A stretch of 64,000 bases of DNA, from positions 1-64,000 of the forward strand of contig LDOQ01000071.1 in assembly GCA_001887945.1 (NCBI GenBank), written 5' to 3'. Shown piece after piece: positions 27,804 through 38,852 of this stretch. The notes beneath the pieces are model-generated. The model was given only the letters and a program-made list of their open reading frames with translations. It was not told the origin of the DNA and ran no database searches. The translations under genes were made by a program, and so were the position numbers. Within the stretch, counting starts at the first letter, position 1, and each line of letters opens with the position of its first letter. Origin of the DNA: Spraguea lophii. Lineage: Eukaryota; Microsporidia; Spragueidae.

Positions 27804-29294
27804 ATAAAATTATAATTTAATTATGAATAAGTTAACAATAATTTAATTATGAATAAATAAAAAAATATACTGGTTTTTTATAAATAATATTTTTTTTTAA
27901 TAAATTAAAATATACATTTATTATTCTATTATCCAGATATATTATTTATTTTCTAATTTTATTTATATAATAAATAAATTTATTAAATAAAATATTTATT
28001 ATTTTTAAGGTTTATTTATTATATAAATAAAATATACGTATAAATCATTGATTGTTATTAAATTAAATATATGTATAATTATCATATTTAAATTATTTGA
28101 ATCTTTATTTTTAATGGTATTCTGTTGTTATTGTTATGATTAAATATATATTATATTCTTTAAACATAAACACAAAAATATTGTACAGTATTTTTTTAAA
28201 CTACTACATTTATTGTTCAGATATGAAGATTTAATTTATTTTTATTGTTTATATTCATATATCTATGTGGATATTGATATATTTACAATTTATTGTTTTC
28301 TTCATTAATATTTATAATACTATAATAGAATTTTATTACCCAATTTTAATATTTTTTTTGTAATCTCAATTGATATAATAATATTTATTTCTATTATTAT
28401 TTTCTATCCTATTTCAGATAAAATTATACCCCGATAAAATTTAATTATATTTTCTATTATTCTAATATTTTCATTCTCTCCACATTTTTTATTTTCATTT
28501 TCTCTATTATTCTAATATTTTCATTCTCTCCATATTTTTTATTTTCATTTTCTCTATTATTCTAATATTTCCATAGAATATATTATGCAATTAGAGAATA
28601 ATTTTAGAAATTATAAAATCTATGAACACGAACTTAGAAAACATTTCTTTTTCCATCAAATATTTTAATAATATTTTTATTATTGTTAATAATTAAACAT
28701 ATATTACTCGTGTATATGATTTAAAAAAGATAATATATGCAATTTGCAAAAAAACTTTTAAAGAATATTGTAATACGTTTATATGTTATATATATATATT
28801 ACTGTTACATATTATTTTTATATAAGATTATTATTGTTTTATTTTTATAATTAACTATATAAATATAAATGATATCTTTTTCTGTTTATAAAGAATATTT
28901 TTTTTCTTTTTCAAAAAAATACATTATTTTAAAAGGGTAAAAAAAATTAATTTATTTAAAATATATATTTTATATCTGTCAACTTGAAAAAATATATGAC
29001 CATTAAAAATAATTAATATTTTATATATTTTAAATTAAATATAGTAATTATATTCTTTTTAAATCTTATTTTTCTATTTAGATCATTTAGATCATTTTTA
29101 TTCTTGTATTCTTTTTAAATTCTTATTTTGTTTTAATCCGTATTTTTATCTTTTGTATTCTTTTTTAATACTTATTTTATTTTCTATTACTATTTATTTT
29201 CTAACCCCAATTTTTATTCTTATTTTGTTTTAATCTTATTTTTTTATCTGTATCATTTTTTTTTGTTTTTAAATATTTTTTCAAAAAGGGGCTT
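27804..29294. other. Gene-poor stretch of about 1.5 kb
   Basis: Very A/T-rich, with only the 50-bp tandem repeat at 28452-28573 and T-rich tracts near 29050-29290 before the next gene. No coding frame supported. Confidence 0.5.
28452..28573. repeat. Tandem repeat, 50-bp unit, about 2.4 copies
   Basis: Units start at about 28451, 28501 and 28551, each holding CTATTATTCTAATATTTTCA then TTCTCTCCA. The copies are almost identical, so the array is young. A lone minisatellite with no coding role seen. Confidence 0.85.
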
Positions 29295-30524
29295 ATGTCG
29301 ACAGAAAAAAATACTGAACCCGAAGTAGTTTCGAATGATCAACAACCAAGAAAAATATCAATAGTGAAGATAATATTTTATATTGGTTTAGTCATTTTAC
29401 CAATATTTATTGTTACGCATGCTGTTTGTACTTATTTGTATAAGTATAGATGGGTGAGTGATAAAGATTATGCTGATGTGTTTTTTACATGGAGATCAAA
29501 CGAGGCGGATAATATCATGGTAACTTCAAGATGGAAATCGATTAAGAAGAATTCTTTTGATGATAGCAAAAAGGAGTTGAGTAAGTGGTTTGAGGAGAGT
29601 AATAAAAATAAGGAATTGGCAGGAACTAAGTATCCAGAGCATCTTCCAAGAGAATCTTTGAATTATTTTACACATAATTTTGCTTATAATAGTAAGATTT
29701 ATCTTCCTTTCAGAAAAGAGTTGAATCGTATAAATGATGATAAATTTAAAGAAACATTTAAAGAAAAAAATACATATTTTAAGAAGCCTATTAATTTTTA
29801 TAGTCCTTATTTTTTCAAGGATGTTCAATTCGATAATGATGTAAAAGAATATTCAACCATAAAACCAATAGCTGATGAATTTTTTAAGATTCTTAAAAAA
29901 GTTTACAATGGAGAATACAAAAATGAACATTTAATTTCTGAAGATAAGGATTTGGCAAAGGAAAGTGAGTTAGTACAAGATATTTCCGAATTAATATCCG
30001 AACCAAAAATTTTGAGTGTTGAGGATCTTCAAAAGATTGTTGCCGCCAATACTTCTGATAAAAAAGAAAAAGAAAATGTGATGAAAAACACAGATCATGC
30101 TGATCTTTTGAAGAAAGCAAATATTCCCAACCTAGTTGTTGAAAGTTTAAAAGATTTGGGTAAGGCATCCGCCTCAATATTCGTATCATTCGCATATTCC
30201 AGAGGTTTCTATCTATTTTATACCATGAATCTTAATAAACCACTCCCAGAAGAAAAAGAAGCTTTCTCTAAGATTGATGAGGATAAAAAAGTTTTATTAG
30301 GAGAAAATGATATTGGAGAAAAAAGAATTAAGAAAATGGCTAAGATCTATAAAGAAATTATTGTTAAAATGTTTAGATACGAACGTGGTAATAAAAATAA
30401 AAGATTTGAGAAGACAATCCATAAGCCATTTTATACCGTTTATGGACCATCAACCAAAGTGCGTAATGAGAAAATGAAAGAGTTAGAAAATAAGGATGTC
30501 GTTAATAAACTTTTAACGATATAA
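29295..30524 (+). CDS. Unknown single-span membrane protein
   Basis: 409 residues with a hydrophilic N-terminus (about 1-22) and one strong membrane segment (about 24-46, IVKIIFYIGLVILPIFIV), followed by about 360 residues of charged, mainly helical sequence, so a type II membrane protein is likely. The remainder is rich in Lys and Glu, contains DKDYADVFFTWRS near 56-68 and a better conserved-looking stretch ASASIFVSFAYSRGFYLFYT near 290-310. No known domain. AAGGGG lies just before the start; this is the only GGG-type start signal in the window. It might be an ER or parasite-surface protein. Confidence 0.7.
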   Translation: MSTEKNTEPEVVSNDQQPRKISIVKIIFYIGLVILPIFIVTHAVCTYLYKYRWVSDKDYADVFFTWRSNEADNIMVTSRWKSIKKNSFDDSKKELSKWFEESNKNKELAGTKYPEHLPRESLNYFTHNFAYNSKIYLPFRKELNRINDDKFKETFKEKNTYFKKPINFYSPYFFKDVQFDNDVKEYSTIKPIADEFFKILKKVYNGEYKNEHLISEDKDLAKESELVQDISELISEPKILSVEDLQKIVAANTSDKKEKENVMKNTDHADLLKKANIPNLVVESLKDLGKASASIFVSFAYSRGFYLFYTMNLNKPLPEEKEAFSKIDEDKKVLLGENDIGEKRIKKMAKIYKEIIVKMFRYERGNKNKRFEKTIHKPFYTVYGPSTKVRNEKMKELENKDVVNKLLTI

Positions 30525-30779
30525 TAAATATTGGAGAAGATAAAATATGAAAAGGAATAAAGATTGATTACAATAATAATTTTTATGTCTTTTTTTAAAA
30601 CATTATTTCTAAGATCTATTAAAATAATAATATTCAATAAAACATAATTGGATATACAGAAAATTTGTATTATCTTTTAAATTTAATTATAGGATTTCTC
30701 GTTTATTTTTAACAATTTCCTATTCATTTTAATAAAAATGCTTTTTGATATGAATTTAATTCAATAATGCTATTCTTTA
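30525..30779. other. Intergenic DNA
   Basis: Short A/T-rich stretch leading into the transposase relic. No separate feature. Confidence 0.4.
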
Positions 30780-31430
30780 TCTGATTCTTGATGTGCAACA
30801 TAATGCTTACATCTATTAAAATAATTTTTGTTAATGTTTTGTTCGTTTCTCAAATAATAATCTATTTCGGAATAATGGTATATTTGAATATTATCCATAT
30901 TTATATGAATTGTATTATTTTAATTTCACCATATTTTTTTATAAGCTTTAAAAAATAATCTTTAAAATCAATACCATCCATCGGGATTCATGAATATAGA
31001 AATATATTTTCTGGTATCTGTTCACTGAAACTATTACTGATATATTTTTTTCTTATATTGGTTATTGTATAAATTTTTCTCGGAATAAAGGTGAATGCTG
31101 CCAGAATACGATTTACAGTGGATTTTCTGGTACCGGTATTGTGAATGTCATTCATATGTCTAATAAACTTTTTAAGATAATTGTTGCAAATTTCCTTATT
31201 TTCGATACTAAACTTTCTTTTTGAATTTTTCCAATTTAGTAACTTTACACGCGTCAATTACCTTCTTTTAAAGTCTTCTCTCATTCGTATAAATTCTTAA
31301 AATGCTATATATTGTAGGACTTTTATGTCTAATACTTTCATTGATTTTCGGAATATTCCCAGTCTTCTATAGAAATAATATTTTTTCTGGGTTCATCTGA
31401 AAATGTTTTATTTTTTCCTTTAATAGAGAG
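30780..31430 (-). pseudogene. Decayed Tc1/mariner (IS630-like) transposase
   Basis: Minus-strand pieces appear in the family's order but in shifting frames. First comes a helix-turn-helix start near 31380-31270, reading like RKSMKVLDI and SPTIYSILRIYTNE. Then comes a block at 31257-30988 with the second helix-turn-helix, KSTVNRILAAFTFIPRK. Then comes a segment near 30905-30855 with MDNIQIYHYSEI, matching the DDE-domain MDNxxFHxxxxI. Stops and frameshifts break it, and the catalytic core is incomplete. It sits between two genes and looks old. Confidence 0.6.
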
Positions 31431-31729
31431 AGTTGTTTGAAATAAAGTTATAGTTGGGATACACATAGTATAATAAATTTTCATGTTTATATATTTTAAT
31501 TTATGATATATATTTTGTTAATTTTCTAAAATTTTTTACATTATTTAAAACTGAAATTTTATTGAAAAATATTTATTTTATTAAAATGAATGTTTAAAAA
31601 TAAATTGAAAACCCTATATTCTTTTTTTTATATTCTTCTAACAAAAACAATTTTATAATAAATTTCTTCAATTCTTTCTTATTACAAGTTATATTTATTA
31701 TTTTTCCAAATTTTATTTTCTATACCCAA
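31431..31729. other. Intergenic DNA
   Basis: A/T-rich, ending in the promoter region of the next gene (CTATACCC before the start). Nothing else recognised. Confidence 0.4.
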
Positions 31730-32347
31730 ATGTTTAAAAGAATAAAACTTAAAAGATTAAAAAAAGATAAAGAAAAACAACCATACATATCCAAGACAAT
31801 TAGTAATACATTTAAAGATAAACCCCAACCAACTACACAATTAGATATTATAAAACAACAGTTATCCAATCCATTCAAAATATCTTCTGCATTATCATAT
31901 TTACAAAAAAATCCGTTATTTATAAAAGAAAATATTTATTTTTCTTTAAATTCTGTAATGCCTATGATTCTTAACAGAAATTACAATAAAAATAGTTATA
32001 AGAAAATTATACAAGTAATAAAAATGATATGTAGAAATGAGAATTTTTATAAAATAGAAGATATTGCATTTAATTATTTTTTATCTATTATTTTAAGTGA
32101 TATAGAATGTAGAGATGAAGATATTACGTCTTTGTTTATTAGATATTGTAGAAATTCTATTATAAAGAATAAAAATGTGTTGATAAATGCAGGTAAAAAA
32201 GAATTATTGGATAAATGTTATAAAAATAATATAGATGATAAATTTAGAATATATTCTGGTAAAAATGATATGGTAATAAAATATAATGAAAATATATTTT
32301 TGGGATATAATTATGTTTATAATAGAAATAAATATTTTTATTTTTAA
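31730..32347 (+). CDS. Unknown small basic protein
   Basis: 205 residues with a strongly basic N-terminus (FKRIKLKRLKKDKEKQ), then a helical body (about 40-165) and an Asn/Tyr-rich end. No signal peptide or membrane span. There are several conserved-looking hydrophobic helices (ISSALSYLQKNPLF; ISKTISNTF) but no motif I know. ACCCAA before the ATG supports the start. The basic head suggests nucleic acid or ribosome binding, without proof. Confidence 0.6.
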   Translation: MFKRIKLKRLKKDKEKQPYISKTISNTFKDKPQPTTQLDIIKQQLSNPFKISSALSYLQKNPLFIKENIYFSLNSVMPMILNRNYNKNSYKKIIQVIKMICRNENFYKIEDIAFNYFLSIILSDIECRDEDITSLFIRYCRNSIIKNKNVLINAGKKELLDKCYKNNIDDKFRIYSGKNDMVIKYNENIFLGYNYVYNRNKYFYF

Positions 32348-32925
32348 AAACAAAAATAAATAATCAGATAAATAAACATTATTTTTTATAAAAATAGTAC
32401 GATCGTTCATAAAACTATCTATCTATCTAATATAATATTTATTTGGTTTTTATTTAACTAATAATATAATATTTCATAATAATGAATATTTTTATTTTAA
32501 ATTTTAGTATATGATGGATAAAAGGATTTGAAAATCTAATACAGTAATTTTTTTATAATAATCAAATATAAAAATAATTCAAATTGTTTATTTCATAAAT
32601 TACTTTCCAATAAAATAATCGGTAATTGTTCATTTGAAATAAATTTTAACAATAGCTTTAATTTATCCAACTTTAAAAGTTATAATGGATTTTCTCTGGT
32701 CGAAAAAAATATATTTGGGCAATTTAATAAACAATTTGAATAAACCTTTTCTTTTCAACCCTTTATTAATTTCATGTTTGGCTCTTTCCGTCATTCTTGT
32801 CATTCTTTGGTATTGGTTTTCTTTTATAAAACCTTTAAAAACTTGTTTTTTTCATTTTCTAAGTATCTTGTATTAAAAACCTTTTTATCTGTTTTATTAT
32901 CTCATTTCATGTTTTTTTAACAAAT
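32348..32925. other. Intergenic DNA with one doubtful frame
   Basis: A 63-codon hydrophobic frame at 32685-32876 starts with ATG and could encode a tiny membrane protein, but no start signal or family supports it. The rest is A/T-rich. Confidence 0.35.
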
Positions 32926-32990
32926 CCCGTGAACCTGTTTAGCTGAATTATCATGGGATGGTAGCCAAACACCAAACCAGACAAGCACCT
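32926..32990 (+). mobile_element. Degenerate SINE head
   Basis: The stretch from CCCGTG through GGGATGGTAGCCAAACACC matches the tRNA-like head of the SINE on the plus strand, including the region after the A box. The B box and body are not recognisable. Fragment only. Confidence 0.4.
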
Positions 32991-33352
32991 GTTTTATATA
33001 ATAAAACCGATTGACATCTTTAGCAGTTTAAATAAGCCTACAGAAACAGTTTGTGAGGCTATCTCAATAATTTACAAGCTTTTTCTTTTATGAAAAAATA
33101 ATATAATAATTTTTTCTTTTTATTTTTTTCACGTTCATTATTGGAAAAAATTATTAAAAAGTCATTATAGAAAATACTACAGTTCATTAAAATTATAAGA
33201 AAAATTTTCGAATTTTCAAGTCACGATAATTATAAAATACTATATTTACTTAGTATTTACTTAATAGAAAGTTATATTTTTAAATGTGAACAATTAAATC
33301 ATTACAGAAAATAAAGTAATTATAAATAAATTTATTATCTTATATAAAATAT
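32991..33352. other. AT-rich intergenic DNA
   Basis: Downstream of the SINE head fragment; may include decayed SINE body, but I cannot align it. No gene. Confidence 0.35.
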
Positions 33353-34759
33353 TTAATGAATATATTTCCTTTTATATTTTTCACAGATCTCTATTATTTT
33401 ATTTCTATCTCTTGTTAAATGTTTACTTATATCTTTATACTTTTGATATTTATTATAATTATTTTTGATTGTCGATAAACATTCTATTTTCATATTTTCA
33501 TTTATTCTCTTTTCTTTTAATGATGAACTTCCTTTAGGTGTGATATATCTAAATTCCGATAAAATCAAGTTTTTTACCACATAATAATAATTTTTGAGTT
33601 CATCGTGATATATTAACGTAGAAAATAAATCGAAAATTTTATAATCATTTTCTCTGCTTCTTTGTGGAATAGATATATAACTTTTTAATAGTATCTGAAT
33701 ACTATCACCACATAAAGATTGTGTTAAGCGTATATATACTTTTATAAAATTAATTATAAGTTCTACATATGTTATCTTATGTTTTATAATCATAAGTAAA
33801 TTATTGAGATATGCTCCCATAGAAATATCGGTGTCATTGTTTAAATCTTGTGCAAGTGACAGAATATGTAATTTTAAAGATTCTATTTCTTGATAAGTTG
33901 TATGAAGCTTGTCATTAGTTGATATATCTGTGATATTATCATCAGAAAAAATAAATCTATCATTTTCATCAAAGAATATACCTTTTATATTTAAGATTAT
34001 TTCATCTCCAATTATAATGTATTCCATATCCAGATTATTATCTAATAGATAATCTTGAGCTGAAATGACAGTACCATTGGATGGTTTTTTCTTTTTTGGT
34101 TTACATGATAAAATTTTTCTTTTTTCTGAAGATACGTGAGTGTATGATGATTCAGCTATAGCGCTATTAGCATTTTGTTGTAAAGAATAATTTTCCGGAT
34201 TATATATACTACTAGAACACTCTGCTGATAATGTACTGGATGAAAATGGGATATGATTGGAATTCACCGGTGGAATATATGCCGGTTCTAAATTAAAATA
34301 ATTTGAATTACTAGTTTCCCTACCAGACTCAATAATAGATGTACTGTCATTTCCCGAAGTCATTGTTATTTCTTCTGTTTGTCCTCTATTATATAATTCT
34401 CTTTCTGAAGATCCCGGACTTTGTCCCCATTCTCTTCTTTCGAAATATTCTTCTGGAACAATGCCCAATGTCTGTTCTAAAGACTCTTTTGTATGGTTTT
34501 GTTTGTATATTGGTGTTAACCTTCCATGAACAAAGTCATCTTCTCCTTCTCTTAAATAATTAACTCTTCTTTCTCGTATATTTTCTATTTCTGAATTTTC
34601 GGAATTTTCTAATAACATGCTATCTAATAATACATTTATTGCACTAAGATCAAATACAGAATTGTTAGTATTGTTATTAGATGTATCTAAACTACCATCG
34701 AGATCATTTATTATTCTACGTTCACTACAAAATATCAAAGGAAATATAAAAATATTCAT
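33353..34759 (-). CDS. Unknown, probably secreted Ser/Asn-rich protein
   Basis: 468 residues from the first ATG at 34759; a TTG at 34807 would add 16. The N-terminus MNIFIFPLIFCSERR is a plausible signal peptide. Residues about 15-240 are acidic and Ser-, Asn- and Glu-rich, with little order expected, and end in a basic patch KPKKKKP. The C-terminal half (about 270-468) is folded-looking and helical, with IILNIKGIFFDENDRF near 275. Unlike most genes here it uses a broad range of residues. No known domain. It may be a secreted parasite factor; the basic patch after a disordered stretch could also be a nuclear signal. Confidence 0.65.
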   Translation of the reverse strand: MNIFIFPLIFCSERRIINDLDGSLDTSNNNTNNSVFDLSAINVLLDSMLLENSENSEIENIRERRVNYLREGEDDFVHGRLTPIYKQNHTKESLEQTLGIVPEEYFERREWGQSPGSSERELYNRGQTEEITMTSGNDSTSIIESGRETSNSNYFNLEPAYIPPVNSNHIPFSSSTLSAECSSSIYNPENYSLQQNANSAIAESSYTHVSSEKRKILSCKPKKKKPSNGTVISAQDYLLDNNLDMEYIIIGDEIILNIKGIFFDENDRFIFSDDNITDISTNDKLHTTYQEIESLKLHILSLAQDLNNDTDISMGAYLNNLLMIIKHKITYVELIINFIKVYIRLTQSLCGDSIQILLKSYISIPQRSRENDYKIFDLFSTLIYHDELKNYYYVVKNLILSEFRYITPKGSSSLKEKRINENMKIECLSTIKNNYNKYQKYKDISKHLTRDRNKIIEICEKYKRKYIH

Positions 34760-35834
34760 AAAATAATTGTTGTTAATAATATTTATACTTGTAAAAATGA
34801 CACTCAACTGTCATTACTATCACTTTTACAAAAATCTGTTTAATTTTTTTTCATAAATTAAAAGACAAAAGAATAGCAAAATATAGTATCATCATCCTCA
34901 AAGTATTAATTATTATTTTGAAAGTTTAAATTAAGAGTATAAATTTATAACTGTCATAACAAAATGTTTATTTTATTTTTGAATGTGTTATATACATAAC
35001 AAAAAGATGTGAGAAAGTAAATAACTGATATATTAGACAACATTCGTCAAAGAATGACTTTCTTCTTTGAAATATTTAACGTAATAAATAAAATGGGTTT
35101 TTATTATAAATTTTTCAAGTACAATTTATTAATTACATTCGATTCTCAATAAAACTTCATAATTCAGTAATTTTGCGATCAATGTATTACCAACACCTAA
35201 TAAGATATCCCCCCTCAGGAACATTACATAACAATCCAACTAAATTGTTTAAAATTAAATGATTATTCATATAAAAGTGATTTAAATAAATGTTCGATTC
35301 TTTATACAAATTCAAACAAACCCATTATATTAATATTCTTTTTCTTTTATAGGTCATAATATTCATTTGTATTTATTATTTTATTAAATAAACAACAACC
35401 ATTTTATAAACATTTCATCTATGTTATAAATATTTTTAAGTTTATTTGATAAAACAACAAATATAAATATAGCAGTAATTATTGAAATATTAATCTTTAT
35501 TATTCAGATAACCCGTGATAGAACATATAAAATTAAAAATAATTAAATTTAACATAATAAATAATCTTATTACAATGATAATGATTTTTATTATTAATTT
35601 TTATCGTTAAAACAATTATTTTAATATATAAGTATACCCCCTTAAATTATAATCTTGAGATGACAATCAAATTCTTAAGATAGTAAGTTTAAATTACATA
35701 ATAAAAACAATGATGGAACACCCTATATACAATAATTCAAGTATATCTTTCATATGGAATTTAAACTTACTTCTTAAGATCCTAATTAGTTTGTGTGGTT
35801 ATAATTAATAAATTGAATATATAAAAAGATCAGC
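34760..35834. other. Gene-poor AT-rich stretch
   Basis: No coding frame or repeat that I can support over about 1.1 kb. Confidence 0.5.
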
Positions 35835-35879
35835 AAGATTAAATGTATGATTGGAAACCTGGACCATACACTTAATCTT
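35835..35879. repeat. 15-bp inverted repeat (hairpin)
   Basis: Arms AAGATTAAATGTATG (35835-35849) and CATACACTTAATCTT (35865-35879) pair with one mismatch around a 15-base loop. It abuts a SINE fragment and may be part of the element or its insertion site. Confidence 0.6.
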
Positions 35880-36045
35880 GGTGATTTAGCTTATAAGGTA
35901 AAATGAGATTAATGCATATATGTAGCGAAACAAATTAATACGAGTATATTACATGTTATAATGAATTAAATATCATATGTTAGGGTGAACCATAATCATT
36001 TACCATGCTAAAATTATCATCAGAGAATTATAAAAATAGAATTCA
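35880..36045 (+). mobile_element. SINE 3' fragment
   Basis: Plus-strand match to the SINE's central-to-3' part: TAAGGTAAAATGAGATTAAT, then GTAGCGAAAC and GGGTGAACCATAATCATTTACCATG. No head; the usual AATAAA tail has decayed. Confidence 0.6.
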
Positions 36046-36199
36046 CCGATCTATCTTCCGAAACAAATCTTATATAAAATAAATATAAGATTATATTATA
36101 TCAATTCTATATAAATAAATATAATACTTTGTTATTAAATATCTTGGATGTATTCTATTTTTATAATTCCCTAAAAAATAAACAAAATATTACCCTCAA

Positions 36200-38098
36200 A
36201 TGAAAAATTTCTTTTTTAATCAACCTGCTGATACAAGCACCGTTAAAGATATTTTATATTATCTATGCGGTATAAATTATATCAATACACCATATAAATC
36301 TATAAACGATACAATTGACAATTATATAAAATTACAAGAATATGTATATCATAATGAATATGCTACTGATATAATAAAAAGAATATTTGCATCATTAATA
36401 AATAATATATTGAAAGAATATCTTCAATTGATAAGTAATTTACATTTTAATAATACTGAGATAGAAAATAATTCTTTTGTAAATAATCAATGTATAGATT
36501 TAAATATAGAAGAGGTATTGATTAAAATAGAGCCTTATAATCATATGTTTGGTGAGTTGATTAAAATATTATCATCAACAGATAATTTATCGTGTATTAA
36601 TTTGTTAAATAATATATTTTATAATTCTAAATATACATCTGTGGATCTTCAACAATTTTTTTTCAGATGCAAAAAATATGTAGATGAAGAAATATTTTTA
36701 TGGGTGGATAGAGGGAAAATAGGATATTTAAATATTATTGGTTGTTATAAAAATATAGATAATATATTGGATGAATTGGATTATGATAAAATACCTTATA
36801 AACATATGTTTTATATAAGTAATGATAATATACCGTATTTTTATGTTATGGGTAGAAATGATAGTATAACCCATACTAACCCCCATAAAAATATTTTAGA
36901 ATTAATTTTAGATATTGGAAGTATTGAATATTTTTTAAACGTAATAAAGAAAGAAGATATGATATTAAATATTGAAAAAGATAAAATGGTCAGTGATATT
37001 AAAAATCCAAACGTAGTTAATAACATAACAACAAAAATCAATGAAAGAAGTATATTAAATGACTCAATTATTTCAAACGATAGCACAATAACCACGGCCA
37101 ACCTTTTGAATAAAAATATAGAAATTAATATGAAAAACCTATCTAAAATATATTACAATAAACTTATAAATCTATATAATATATATTATCATAATATAAT
37201 AGAAGAATATAATACAATAAGAAATTATTTATTATTATTCAATATATCGTATTTAGAAGATTTATTCCGAGAAATAGAAAATAAACGTAATCCCGTACTT
37301 AACAACAATCTACCGAATATTTTAAAATATAAAATATTTAAAAATAGAATAGAAAAAGATGTTAGATTGATTTTAAGTATTGAGAAATTTGATAGAACAA
37401 ATAAAAATAATAAAAATAATGATAATACACATAATGAAAATAAAAATAACGCTACAATTATTTCTATTAACGATTATGATAAATCTAAATCTTTAGACCA
37501 TATTTATAAATTAGGTATAAAATACACACCAAAACATCTTAAATATTTTATTTCCAAGAAAACGAAGAATGAATATGAATTAATATTTAGATTTTTATAT
37601 ATTTTAAATTTCATAAAATATAAATACAATATTTTAAACAAAGAAAAAAATATATTTGTAGCGAATGTAATAAATTTTAATAATAAATTGTTATCATCTT
37701 TTTATATGAATATATCATCTGATACGATGGAATATAATTATGAAGAAGATATTGATGAGAATGAAAAATATATCAGAATGTTAAAAATATTGGATAAATT
37801 GAACAATGATACAAAATATATTTTAAGAATGTTATATCTTACTTCAACATCTATATTTGAACCACTTAGTGAATATATAATGTTAACTACAGAGTATATA
37901 GATATTACATCTAAATACATGGTGAATGTAATAGATAAAGATATTTCTACAAATAATAAAAACAATCAGGAAATGATAAACAGTAATTTTAATAAAAAAT
38001 TATTTAAAATATTAAGAGAGTTGAGAGATGCAATGAAGAAAGATAATATTAATTTATATCTTTTATATTATTTAGAAAGTATGGATAAAAGAATATAA
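36200..38098 (+). CDS. Gamma-tubulin complex component (GCP2/GCP3-like)
   Basis: 632 residues resembling the GCP (Spc97/Spc98) family. The N-terminal VKDILYYLCGINYINTPY matches the family opening. RIFASLINNILKEYLQLISNL near 61-81 and a CKKYVDEEIFLWVDRGKIG block near 157-175 match the grip-1 region. Asn-rich inserts interrupt the middle (about 400-430), and the C-terminal part is helical. GCP proteins bind gamma-tubulin and nucleate microtubules at the spindle pole plaque. Whether it is GCP2 or GCP3 cannot be said. CCCTCAA precedes the ATG. Confidence 0.72.
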   Translation: MKNFFFNQPADTSTVKDILYYLCGINYINTPYKSINDTIDNYIKLQEYVYHNEYATDIIKRIFASLINNILKEYLQLISNLHFNNTEIENNSFVNNQCIDLNIEEVLIKIEPYNHMFGELIKILSSTDNLSCINLLNNIFYNSKYTSVDLQQFFFRCKKYVDEEIFLWVDRGKIGYLNIIGCYKNIDNILDELDYDKIPYKHMFYISNDNIPYFYVMGRNDSITHTNPHKNILELILDIGSIEYFLNVIKKEDMILNIEKDKMVSDIKNPNVVNNITTKINERSILNDSIISNDSTITTANLLNKNIEINMKNLSKIYYNKLINLYNIYYHNIIEEYNTIRNYLLLFNISYLEDLFREIENKRNPVLNNNLPNILKYKIFKNRIEKDVRLILSIEKFDRTNKNNKNNDNTHNENKNNATIISINDYDKSKSLDHIYKLGIKYTPKHLKYFISKKTKNEYELIFRFLYILNFIKYKYNILNKEKNIFVANVINFNNKLLSSFYMNISSDTMEYNYEEDIDENEKYIRMLKILDKLNNDTKYILRMLYLTSTSIFEPLSEYIMLTTEYIDITSKYMVNVIDKDISTNNKNNQEMINSNFNKKLFKILRELRDAMKKDNINLYLLYYLESMDKRI

Positions 38099-38852
38099 AT
38101 AAAGATTTATGTTATATAAAATTTTATTTGATAATAATTTTTATTGTGTTATTGTGTTATAAATGTTTTACATAGTGTTTATTGATGTTTTACATAGTGT
38201 TTATAAATGTTTTACATAATTGTATAATATATAGTTATATATATATATTATACAATTATATTTTAGGAATTGATGGTATATTATTTAATATATAAATCTT
38301 TTGAATTCTAATATAAAATATAAAATGAAATTAATGTAACCATTGTAGCATATAATAAATATAAATCAAAATATTAAAGATAATAAAGAAAAAAGATTAT
38401 CATGATTCAAATCATTATAAACTTCTACAAATAGAATTTAATCTTATTTGTAATAATCAATTTCATTAAATCATAATAATGTACACTGTTATTTTCATTG
38501 GTAATTCAAGTAACTGTAAAACGGTCATTACTGTTAATTTTATATTAAAATGTCTAACGTTTGTATGCCTGTAAGGTTTGAAAAATTAATGTGAAGAAAA
38601 ATATAAGTTATTTGAAGGTTTTGGGAATAAACAAGTTTCATCTAAAAATAATCATTTTGTTATAATCCTTTGAGATAGTTATTAACTATTGATAAATCTT
38701 ATAACTTTTATTCATTAAAGCTAATATAAGACAGTAAATACAAAATTAACGAATAAAAAAATATTATTTACAAGATAAAAATAATTTAAAAAAGTTGTTG
38801 TTGTTTCCGGATTCATGATTTAATAAATTTCGCATTTTTTTTATTTTGTTTA
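38099..38852. other. Intergenic DNA with tandem repeat and a SINE scrap
   Basis: Apart from the 22-bp tandem repeat listed separately, a short stretch near 38322-38352 (AAAATGAAATTAATG then TTGTAGC) resembles the SINE body. No gene. Confidence 0.4.
38163..38220. repeat. Tandem repeat, 22-bp unit, about 2.6 copies
   Basis: ATGTTTTACATAGTGTTTAT starts at 38163 and 38185, and a partial copy at 38207. It lies just after the gamma-tubulin complex gene. Confidence 0.85.

Noticed and set aside
32685..32876. 63-residue hydrophobic protein
   Set aside because: No start signal, no paralogue and composition typical of T-rich noncoding DNA; left as a doubtful note only.
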